Source: Dugong dugon (Eukaryota; Chordata; Mammalia; Sirenia; Dugongidae). From it: 64,000 nucleotides of DNA. Below the pieces are notes generated by a model. The model worked only from the letters and a program-made list of their open reading frames with translations. It ran no database searches and had not been told where the DNA came from. This document shows positions 12,843 to 22,810 of this stretch, one piece after another; the stretch's first letter is position 1; the number at the start of each line of letters is the position of its first letter. The DNA is taken from the NCBI GenBank assembly GCA_030035585.1, contig CM057482.1, positions 59,462,828-59,526,827 on the forward strand. The letters run 5' to 3'. The translations under genes were made by a program, and so were the position numbers.

Positions 12843-13021
12843 CAGAAAAGACAAGATAGTACAAAAAAAGAAAAGTACAGATCAACATCTCCCATGGATA
12901 TGGTAGGAAAATCCTTAAAATATTAACAAAAATTTCAGCAATACATAAAAATATACACCGTGACCACGTGAGGTTTACTCCAGGTATGTAAGGCTTGTTC
13001 AATATTCAAAAATCAATCAGT
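12843..13021 (+). mobile_element. Old L1 ORF2 fragment (copy F, left part)
   Basis: This is a decayed RT-region text (CAGATCAACATCTCCCATGG, then CCACGTGAGGTTTACTCCAGG and CAAAAATCAATCAGTG). It is the part of ORF2 that lies before the piece at 16,018, so both may be one element, with about 200 bp lost and other elements between. Confidence 0.7.
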
Positions 13022-14031
13022 GGGACAGGAGAATTCTGGGAAGATAAGGGCATGTGCATGTCTAAGATCCTGACCCTTCCAACTGGAAGTTTGTAATCAG
13101 CCCTGTGAGAACTCTGAATATTTTATGGTATGACAGGTGCTTCTTCCATTGTCCCTGCCCTTCTCCCTTCCAGAGTGGGAGATGGATGAAAGTGAGGTGT
13201 AGCAGAGCTGGACCCCCAGCCAATGCACAGCTCTGTGGGTACTTCAAAGGGCCCCAATCTGTGGATGCAAAATAAACAGAACAGGTATTGCTAGCAGACT
13301 GTTCAGTGAGTATTTTCTGATTGGTCGGAAGGAGGCCTGAGACTGAAACTGCAGTCTGGCTGAAACTGAGTCCTCACAGAATGGAGGAGAGAGCAGCGAC
13401 CAAGGATTGAGGCCTATACTTGTGAGGGCAGTTTAATCAGTGTGTGCCTTCTGGTCAGATTGGAAGCTGTTAAAGGACTGAAACCTTGGCCTGCTGAATT
13501 GGTGTCCTCACAGAACAGGGTAGGGAGCAGTATCCAAAGACTGAAGGCTGCACACCCCTGAGGGCAGATTGATTAGTGTGTGTTTTCTGATCTGTAAGGG
13601 AGACAATAAAGGGATGAAACCTAGGTCTGGCCTGAACCAGACATACCAGAGGTAGGTAGAAGGAGAGGTAAGTAAAGTCTGTGCCTATCTGAGTATTTGG
13701 CAAGAATAAGTGGTGAAAAGTACTGCATATCCAGGGGAATTAAGAAAGCAAAACCTTGTAAAATTCCAACCTCCTGGAATCATAAGGCAACAAAAAACTG
13801 GAAATGAGAGCCCATTCTAGTGAACAAGTCAATGAGAAAGAAATCATACTTATAAAAGCCCAAATATTGAACAGATTGCAAGAATATTAAACAAGTTCAA
13901 AGAACTAAAGGAAAACACAGTACTAAAGGAAACCAGGAAAACAAGTGAACAAAATGAAAATATAAATAAAGAGATAGGTAAAAATCAGGTAAACAATGCA
14001 AGAACAAGACGAGAATATAAAAAAAGAGATG
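13022..14031 (+). mobile_element. L1 5'UTR with ~134-bp monomers and start of ORF1
   Basis: It starts CAGGAGAATTCTGGGAAGAT, a typical L1 5' end. From about 13,300 to 13,680 it holds degenerate tandem units: TCCTCACAGA at 13,371 and 13,505, with CTGAAAC..GGC.TG blocks before each and GAGGGCAG after each. From about 13,830 the text is the A-rich start of ORF1. It is cut off at 14,031 by the RTE mosaic. No open frame is kept. Confidence 0.7.
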
Positions 14032-16017
14032 TTGTTGTTAGGTGCCATTGAGTCAGTTCTGACTCATAGCAACCTTATGTACAACAGAACAAAACACTGC
14101 TGGGTCCAGCGCCATCCTCACAATTGTTATGCTTGAGCCCATTGCTGCAGCCGCTGTGTCAATCCATCTCATGAGAGTCTTCCTCTTTTTCGATGACACT
14201 GTGCTTTACCCAGCATGATGTCCTTCTCCACACACTGGTCTCTCCTGATAACATGTCCAAAGTATGTGAGACGTAGTCTCACCATCCTTGCTTCTAAGGA
14301 GCATACTTGTTCATTCTGTACGCTGAGCAAATAATCGAAGAAGATGGACTATATGAAGAACAACATGGCATCGGGATTGGAGGAAGACTCATTAACAACC
14401 TGCGTTACGCAGATGACACAATCTTGCTTGCTGAAAGTGAAGAGGACTTGAAGCACTTACTGCCACACAGTTGAATGCCTTTGCATAGTCAATAAAACAC
14501 AGGTAAATCTCTTTCTGCTATTCTCTGCTTTCAGCCAGGATCTAACTGATATTAGCAATGATAGCCCTGGTTCCACATCCTCTTCTGAATCTGGCTTGAA
14601 TTCCTGGCAGTTCCTGTTGATGTACTGCCGTACAAATTTTGAATTATCTTCAGCAAAATTTTACTTGCATGTGATATTAATGATATTGTTTGATAATTTC
14701 TGCATTCAGTTGGATCATCTTTCTTGGGAATAGGCATAAATATGGTTCTCTTCCACTCGGCTGGCCATGTAGCTGTCTTCCAAATTTCTTGGCACAGATG
14801 AGTGAGCACTTCCAGCACTGCATGTATTTGTTGAAACATCTCAGTTGGTATTCCATCAGTTCCTGAAGGCTTATTTTTCGCCAATGCCTTCAGTGCAGCT
14901 TGGACTTCTTCCTTCAGTACCATCGGTTCCTGATCATATGCTACCTCCTAAAATAGTTGAACATTGACCAATTCTTTTTGGTATAGTGACTCTGTGTATT
15001 CCTTCTATCTTCTTTTGATGCTTCCTGCATTGTTTAATATTTTCCCTGTAGAATCCTTCAATATTATAACTTGAGGCTTGAATTTTTTCTTCAGTTTTTT
15101 CAGATTGAGAAATGTCGAGTGTGTTCTTCCTTTTTGGTTTTCTATCTCCAGGTCTTTGCACATTTCATTATAATACTGTCCTTTGTCTTCTTGAGTTGCC
15201 CTTTGAAATCTTCTGTTCAGCTCCTTTACTTCATCATTTCTCCCTTTTGCTTTAGCTACTCAATGTTCAAGAGCAAGTTTCAGAGTCTCTTCTGATATCC
15301 ATTTTGGTCTTTTCTTTCTTTCCTCTTTTTTAATGACCTCTTGCCTTCTTCATGTATGATGTCTTTGATGTCATTCCAAGACAGATTTGTTCATTCTTCT
15401 GGCAGCCCATTGTATAGTCAATATTTTTTGCCAACACCATAATTCAAAGACATCAACTCTTCTTTGGTCTTCCTTATTCATTTTCCAGCTTTCACATGCA
15501 TATGAGGTGACTGAAAACATCATGGTTTGGGTCAGGTGCACGTTAGTCCTCAAAATGACATCTTTGCTTTTTAACACTTTAAAGAGGTCTTTTGCAGTAG
15601 ATTTGTCCAGTGCTATCAGTCATCTGATTTCTTGACTGCTGCATCCATGGGCACTGACTGTGGATCCAAGTAAAATGAAATCCTTGACAATTTCAATATT
15701 TTCTCCATTTATCATGACGTTGCTTATTGGTCCAATTGTAAGGATTTTTGTTTTCTTTAAGTTAATGTGTAATCCATACTGAAGGCTGCAGTCTTGCATC
15801 TTCATCAGTAAGTGCTTCAAGCCCTCTTCAATTTCAGTAGACAAGGTTAGTAGAAAGTCAATGTAAATAAGGAAAACCCCTCATGAGATGGATTGACACT
15901 ATAGCCATAACAATAGTCTCAAATATACCAGTGATCACGAAGATGGTGCAGCACCAGTGTTTTCTTCTGTGACACATAAGGTCACCATGAGTCAGAGCCA
16001 GTGTGAGGCAACTAACA
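14032..16017 (-). mobile_element. Shuffled RTE LINE mosaic
   Basis: Five RTE pieces are joined out of order. They are: 14,032-14,300, the 3' end (minus); 14,302-14,463, a mid-RT piece with YADDTILLAES text (plus); 14,464-15,375, linker to RT core (minus); 15,378-15,845, the late RT region (minus); and 15,880-16,017, the 3' end (plus). The logical order on the minus strand would be linker, mid-RT, late RT, 3' end. The fragments at 14,552-14,923 and 15,371-15,577 still show RTE protein text (KNKPSGTDGIPTEMFQQ, SYACESWKMNKEDQR). Nothing here is functional. Confidence 0.85.
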
Positions 16018-16252
16018 ACAGCATCCTACTCAATAAAGAAAGACTTAGAGCTTTCCCCCTTAAAATCAGGAACAAGACAAGGATGCCCCTTTCACCACTG
16101 CTATTCAATATTGTACTGGAAATCCTGACCAGAGCAATTAGACATGAAAAAGAAATAGAACATCCAAATTGGAAAAGAAAAAGTAAAATGCCCCTTTCTT
16201 GGAGATGACATGATCCTAAACTTGGGAGACCCCAAATAATTATAAGAAAGCT

Positions 16253-16579
16253 GTTGTTGTTATTAGGTGCCATCAGTTCCAACTCATTGTGACCCCATGC
16301 CCAATAGAATGAAACACTGCCCAGTCCTGCACCATCCTCACAATCATTGCTATGTTTGAGCCCATTGTTGCAGCCACTGTGTCCATCCATCTCATTGAGG
16401 GTCTTCCTCTTTTTTGCTGATCCTCTACCTTACCCAGCATGATGTCCTTCTCCAGGGACTGGCCCCTCCTGATCACATGTCCAAAGTATGTGAGACTAAG
16501 TCTTACTATCCTCACTTCTAAGCAACATTTTGGCTGTATTTCTTCCAAGACAGCAAAGGCGATTTTCAATCACCTCATC
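16253..16579 (-). mobile_element. RTE 3' end fragment
   Basis: This is minus-strand RTE text from the finger region to the GTTGTTGTTATTAGGTGCC end. AGAAAGCT flanks it (16,245-16,252 and 16,580-16,587). The last ~25 bases on the right (ATTTTCAATCACCTCATC) read like the plus strand of the RTE, suggesting a short inverted 5' end. Confidence 0.85.
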
Positions 16580-17488
16580 AGAAAGCTACTATATTTAATA
16601 AAGTGACAAGATGTAATGTCAACACATAAAAATAAGTCGAGTTTTTATACATCGGCAATGGCCAGTCTGAAAAAGGTATTAAGGAAACAATTCAATTTAT
16701 GATAACATCTAAAAAAAAAGTGCTAAATATAAATTTAACAAAGAAAGTGAAAGACTTGTACACTGAAAACTATAAAACATTACTAAAAGAAGTTACAGAA
16801 GATCTAAATAAATGGAAGGATATTCTGTGCTCATGGATCAGAAGACTTAATATTGTTAACATGTCAATACTACCTAAAGCAATCTATTGATTCAACACAA
16901 TACCCATCAAAACCCCAACAGCCTTTATTGCAGAAATGGAAATGCCCATCCTCAAATTTATATGGAACTGCAAGGGGCCCCAAATATCCACAGTAATCTT
17001 TAAAAGGAAGAATAAAGTTGGAAGACTCACACTTCCTAATAGTAAAACATAAAACTACAGTAATCAAAAACCCTGTACTTGTATAATGATAGATATATAT
17101 ACCAATGGAATAGAATTGAGAGTCCAGAAATAAACCCATGCATCTATGGTCAACCAATTTTTGACAAGGCTGTTAAGTCCATCCAGTGGGGGGAAAGAAG
17201 AGTCTCTTTAATTAATGGTGCTGTGACAACTGGATTTGCACAAGGAAAAGAATGAACTTGGATCCATACTTCACATCATATACAAATCAAAATGGATCAA
17301 GAACTTAAATATAAGAACTAAAAGCATAAAACTCTTAGAACAAAACATAAGACCTACTTAAAAGACAAAAGAGCTAAATTTGACTTCATCAAAATTAAAA
17401 AAAAACTTCTGTGCATCAAAAGACTTTATCAACAAAGTGAAAAGACAAACTACAGATAGGAAGAAAATTTAGAGGAGCTATATATCAG

Positions 17489-17646
17489 AGGGAAAACTTT
17501 GTGGCATAGTGGTTAAGTGGTATGGCTGCTAACCAAAAGGTCAGCAGTTTGAATCCACCAGGAACTCCTTGGAAACTCTATGCGGCAGTTCTACTCTGTC
17601 CTATACCGTTACTAAGAGTCGGAATCGACTTGATGGCAATGGGTTT
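17489..17646 (+). mobile_element. AfroSINE
   Basis: It has the AGTGGTTAAG head, GCTAACCAAAAGGTCAGCAG, GAATCCACCAGG, a CTGTCCTATA body and the GGAATCGACTTGATGGCAAT end. It is flanked by the perfect 10-bp TATATATCAG (17,479-17,488 and 17,647-17,656). It sits inside L1 copy F. Confidence 0.95.
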
Positions 17647-18535
17647 TATATATCAGGTAAAGGTTTAATATCCAGAATATATAAAGAACTCCTATAACTT
17701 AACAGCAAAAGACAAACAATCCAATCAAAAAACAAACAAAAGACTTCAATAGACATTTCACCAAGGAAGAAACACAAATGGCCAACAAATAAATGAAAAG
17801 ATGCTCAAGGCCGTTAGTCACTGGGGAAATGCAAATCAAAACCACAATGAGATATCACTTCACACACACAAAGATGGGTATGATTAAAAAAATATAAAAC
17901 AACAGGTTTTGGTGAGGATATGGAGAAACTGGACCCTCATTCATTGCTGGTGAGATTGTAAAATGGTACAGCCACTGTGGAAGTTCCTCAAAAAGTTAAA
18001 CATAGAATTACAATATGATCCAGCAATACCACTCGTAGGCACATACCCAAGAGTTGAAGGCAGGAATGCTGACACTTCTACACCAATCTTCATTGCAACA
18101 CTATTCACAATAGCCAAAAGGTGGAAACATTCTAAATGGATAAACAAAATGTGGAATATACATACAATGGAATATTACTCAGACATTAAAGAGAAATGTA
18201 GTCCTGACACATGACATGGATAAAACTTGAAAACATGATGAGTGAAATAAGTCAGTCACAAAAAGACAAATATTGTACAATCCCACTTGTTTGAAATATC
18301 TAGAATAGGCAAGTGCATAGAGACCAAAGTTTATAAGTAGTTACCAGAGGCAGGCGTGAGGAGGTGGGAAAGAGGGACTCATTGCTTAGAGAACACTGAG
18401 CTTCTGTTAAGATAATAGAAAAACTAGAAATGGATAGTGGTGATGAATGTAATTAATGCTATTAGATTGTACATGTTAAAAAATGTTGAAATGCCAAATG
18501 TTTTATTATGTATATATTAACACAACAAAAACAGA

Positions 18536-21500
18536 GAATTAAAAAGCCCTCCCAACACTGTCTCTTCAATTGAGTTTAAAAGTTTTGTTGCTTCTAGGTG
18601 TCTACTAGCAGGCTCCAGTTGTGTCTGCAGTTTGTGCATGAGGACAAACGCAGGTGAACCCTGTAGCTGCATGGCACCCCAGCAGCCCACCCAGCCTGCC
18701 CCACCAGATGTCTCCACACACAGGAAGAGGCTCCAGCTCCTCCCTGTCCTTCTTCTGGGTGTCCCCAGGCCTTCTCTCTGTGCAATTCGCACCACTCTGA
18801 GGCCAGAGATGGGCTGTTGCATGAAGCATCCCAGCTCTGAGGTGGAAGAGGTTGGTCAGAACATACTGCCCATGAGCCCTGAGCCTGGGCTACAGGAGGT
18901 GGCAGGGGAGGCCCAGCTTCACAGGCCTGGCAGTGTCCCCCTCCCTCCACTCTCTGACCCTGAGGCCATGACACCACAGAGGGACCAAGAGGAAGAACCC
19001 ACAACCATGGGGAGCAGAGGGTATCTAGGTTGCCCTCCGAGCCACCAGAAGCAATCCATGGCTGTTGGTTTAGACCACCAAGGGGATCTCCCCTGAAGGT
19101 GGCCCAGTGAGCCTGGCATGTCACTCAGCCAGCACCCCAATGTCCTCCCTCTTGTCAGCTAGTCCGTGTCCACTCCCAGCCCTCACCTAACTTCCAGGGA
19201 ACCCGAGTGTCCATTCCCTACCGTCCTCTATAAAACTTGAGTGTCTGGCCCTCTCTTGTCCTCTGGGGCACCCTGCCGTCTGCCCTCAGTTGGTCTGACC
19301 TGGACTCCAGCCTGCTCCAGGGCCATGTGATTGGGCCCTTGCTCCTCCCCACCACTTGCCCCCCAGAGACACCCGGAGTGCTGAAGGGGTTCTTGGGACC
19401 ACAGCACTGGGACCAAAGCCACCAGCGGCCAAGGAACAGAGAGCAACAGGTCTTGAGTGTGGCCCAACACAGCCTGGGCCCTCTGCGCTTGTTACAGAGA
19501 AGACCCAATAAGGGGTAAGAATCCAGCCCATAGTTCAGGTACACCTGCAGCTCTGGCAGAGAGCGTCACTGGGTTCCACGAGGATCTGGATTGCCGGCGT
19601 CACGGACTCTACAGCAGTGCAGAGTCAATATGTGCCACATTGAGGTGGGTTTGTGCATTTTAAGGATTTTCTTTAAGTTCTTTAATCATTTGACATAATA
19701 AAATAATGAAAATGGAAGAAGATAAAAGGGGACTGGCTATAGTGAAAATTTTGTGTTAAAAGGAAACCTCCTCAGCCGTCCATTCCCATCTTGGGGATTT
19801 CCAAGTCTTGAGGGCACATTCCAGTCACTAGAAGCTTCTTCTTCACACAGACCCTCCTCCCAATGCTGTAACTTCACCCCATGTACGCTCTGCAATCCAC
19901 AGCGCCAGGGCAGGGGACAAGCCAGCCCTGGGCACACAAAGATGTTTCTGCAAGGGTGGCACAGCCCCCCACCAGGACAAGACTCCAAGGCCCCACAGGA
20001 CCCAAATCACCAACTTCTGCCACTTATCCCTCCAGATGGGTTCGCAACATGGGAACTTAGTTAAAAGCTTCTAGAACATGCAACCAAACTACATGGTTTT
20101 TAATCCCTTTTACAGTTCTTGTTTTAAGAAGTAAATCACTGTCTGTATCTGAGGAGAGCAGACAGCCCAGCTGGGGTGGAGCTGGTCCGGCTGCAGGTGT
20201 TGCTTCCTCTCCTGCAAACTCAGACGGGCTCCGGGGCAGTGCCAGCTGCCCTGCAAGCTGAGAGCAGGATGGATATTTCCAGAAAGAAAGGTTGTGGAAC
20301 ATAGCCCTCGCATAGGCCCCCACCCCCACCCCCACCCCGTAGAAGATTAGCCACCTTTTAGAATGGAATTTTGGATTATTTCTATTGTTTTATTACTGGC
20401 TTTTGCTCACCAATCCTGAAAACCAGGATGGGAATTTTACACTTGGCTCCTCATAATAAAAACCTAAACCGCCAGGTCCTAAGCACATTCTCCTGCGAGA
20501 GGCACTCTCCTTCCACTCTGTGGACAGGTTGTAGGCAGCCTCAACTCAAAGGCCATCCCAGGGGCAGCCCCAGGCCCAGCACTGGGCACTGCTGGAGCCA
20601 CAAAGGGCACTTGCTGCAGCAGCATCTGCACTTCCCAGCCCAGTCAGCGTCTGCCCAGTGAGCGATGGGACACCTGCCCTCCCAGCCCATGGCCCTGGGC
20701 AAGGGGCGCCCCTCTCTGCCTCAGGTTACTTGTCATGGCATGCACGGCTGTGGGATTCTGAATAAAAGACAGAGGGCACTGCCTGCCTGGCCAATGAGCC
20801 CAGCAGATGCGTTGTTAAGGCAAAATGACAGTCACAGTCATAAGACTATGGCACTATTCTGTATAGCTCTGGGAAGTGGTCCCGTCCCAAGCCCACAGCT
20901 GAGGAGCCACCTGGCCCTACCTCAGGACTTCTTGAGCGAGACTCTGTGTAACTGGTGTCCATACCAGGAGGAGGCTGACTCAGAGGCTTACTGAGGGTAA
21001 GTGTCCTGCGAGAAAGTGGAGTGTTCTCATACCATCTTTGGTGTCTAACTAGCACTGTGCATCAGGAGGCACCTAATAAATGCTAAATTAATAAACTACT
21101 TTCTATTAACAGTTTCCAAAACACTTTGATTTTTTCACACAAAGTTAGCCTCAGCCTGGCAATTCCCTGCTCTGGCTAGAAGAACAGAGATAGCAAGGGT
21201 GCACCCATGCGCTCGTGGTGACCAGGAGTGCTGGACCAGGGTGGGCCCCTAAAGCCACCTGGAGACCATGCATCTTCCAAGGCCTTCTGTTTGCAGGAGA
21301 TGGCCCTTTCCCAGATGGCATGAGTCCCTTGCCCTCCCTGCTTGGCCCCCAAGCTCGGTCTCCCCCAGGTTGGGCAGTGACACCATTTCACAGTCTTGAG
21401 GTTTCACCCTGGACCCTGGAATGATGTGGCAGAAGTCTCCCAGTGACAGGAGTAGATGCTCACACCAGCCTGAGAAGGCAGCTCCCTTCCCTTACACGCA

Positions 21501-21882
21501 CAGCACGTGCCCCAGGCAACTGCTGGGACAATGGGTATCTGCGTTTTCCTGGTGTGAGATGTAGGGACAGCGACAAAAGGGAAGAAACTAAGAAGCTGCC
21601 ACTGCCCGAGACAGAGGAGTGTGGGTGATGAAACCACTGCCCTGCCCTCCTTGCCCCAGCTCTGTCCTGTGCCGAGTGATGGGTAGTGTCCATGGAATTT
21701 GGTTTCTCCCCTCTAAGCCCGAGCCGTAGCCTGTGCCACATCTGCGGTTCCCAGATGGCCCCTGAGTGTGGTGCTGGCCCAGGCTGTTGTAGAGGCCTAC
21801 ACCCATGCTTCCCTGGCTGCCCCTCAGTATAACTGCACAGGTGGACAGACCCTCTTGAAGAGCAATGCCTCCCTTCCAGGGA
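18536..21882. other. GC-richer, mostly single-copy intergenic sequence
   Basis: From about 18,536 the base composition shifts sharply from AT-rich retroelement to GC-richer, non-repetitive DNA. No exon, RNA gene or CpG-dense promoter can be supported by eye. Open frames on both strands overlap and look like chance in GC-rich text. A CCCCCA tract is at about 20,321-20,338. A weak L2/MIR-like end (CACCTAATAAATGCTAAATT) is at about 21,070. Confidence 0.7.
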
Positions 21883-22064
21883 TGGATCACCCAGTAAGCA
21901 AGGTACGCACAGGCTTACTTGTGCTTACTTACTAATCTAGTGCACAACTTCACCTGCTTTTCACCATGAAGTTGTGCACTACAGATTAGTAAACACAAAT
22001 AAGCATATGCGTACTTTGCTTACTGTAAGCCCTTGTGTACTTTGCTTACTGGTTAATCCGCCCC
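21883..22064. repeat. Palindromic MITE-like element
   Basis: The left arm (about 21,883-21,955: CCAGTAAGCAAGGTACGCAC, CTTACTTGTGCTTAC, TAATCTAGTGCACAACTTCA) is mirrored by the right arm (about 21,967-22,064). The right arm, reverse-complemented, reads CCAGTAAGCAAAGTAC, GCATATGCTTATTTGTG, TTTACTAATCTGTAGTGCAC and AACTTCA. The spacer is about 11 bases. The right arm has an extra ~26 bases duplicating its own end (CTTACTGTAAGCCCTTGTGTAC). The structure fits a fold-back DNA transposon remnant. I cannot name the family. Confidence 0.75.
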
Positions 22065-22579
22065 TGCTCCCTCCACGCTAAGCCACCGGCTAGGCCTGCA
22101 GGCAGAGGGCAGGGACTAGCCCTTGGATTCCTCACTGGAATTGTCACTTTGTCAGTGCAGAGAGAAGGGGGTAGCCTTGCTCAGAAACCTGGAGGGCTTA
22201 TTCCAACAACATCTGCCTCACCAACTCACCCTGTGGTCTGTCCCTATCCCAAACCAAAGGGCCAGAAATGCACATTCCCAAATAGTGGTATCTTCTGGGA
22301 TGCCACTGCTTCGTCCTGGACCTGTGGTGGAGTCCCAGGGCCACCCAGCCTGAGCTGAGGGTGCAGAGAAGTCCTGTGGGAGCCCTTTGGAGCCCATGAA
22401 GAGGCAGCGCCAACACTCATTTCTGTGAAACTGACATTTTTTCCAGCAAAAAGGAAAAACTGTAAATCCCGAGGATGTTCCCCAGGGCAGGACAGGTGCG
22501 TTCACATCCAGCGGGGGCAGGCCGAGTCTGCTTCTCTCTCTGCGCCCACCCTGGCTGCGTCTGGGTCAGAACATGTGCA
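22065..22579. other. Single-copy intergenic sequence
   Basis: GC-rich text with no recognised repeat or exon. Overlapping open frames on both strands have no family signature. It ends with ACATGTGCA, part of the AfroSINE target duplication. Confidence 0.6.
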
Positions 22580-22717
22580 AAAAAACAAAACCCATTGCCA
22601 TCGAGTCAATTCCAACCACAGCGACCCTACAGGACAGAGTAGAACTGCCCCATAGGGTTTCCAAGGACCTTTCGGTTAGCAGCCGTAGCTCTTAATCACT
22701 GTGCCACCAGGGCTCTG
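22580..22717 (-). mobile_element. AfroSINE (short)
   Basis: On the minus strand: CAGAGCCCTGGTGGCACAG, ATTAAGAGCTACGGCTGC, a deleted middle, CCTATGGGGCAGTTCTACTC, and ATTGACTCGATGGCAATGGG. It is flanked by the perfect 13-bp CAGAACATGTGCA (22,567-22,579 and 22,718-22,730). It is the only SINE in the GC-rich block. Confidence 0.95.
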
Positions 22718-22780
22718 CAGAACATGTGCAGTGGAGGAAAAAACCTGCTTTGGTGTGGCGGAAGCTGCTCTTCCATCCCA

Positions 22781-22810
22781 GGGGCTCCAAGGTCAGGGGC
22801 TCCAAGGTCA
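22781..22810. repeat. 15-bp direct tandem duplication
   Basis: GGGGCTCCAAGGTCA occurs twice head to tail (22,781-22,795 and 22,796-22,810). It looks like a simple local duplication. Confidence 0.9.

Larger units (their letters stand above)
16018..18535 (+). mobile_element. Old L1 (copy F), ORF2 3' half and 3' end
   Basis: The text has RT region ([19 protein letters not shown] at about 16,090), where the catalytic FADD is changed to a GDD-type text. The ORF2 C-terminus (IAKRWKHSKW) follows at about 18,110, then a 3' tail ending near AACACAACAAAAACAG. It is interrupted by an RTE piece (16,253-16,579) and an AfroSINE (17,489-17,646). Stops occur in every frame. Confidence 0.85.

Noticed and set aside
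18594..19124. 176-aa minus-strand frame and overlapping frames at 18,632-19,096
   Set aside because: Frames on both strands are open at once in GC-rich text. There is no family motif, splice structure or match to OCA2 that I can recognise.
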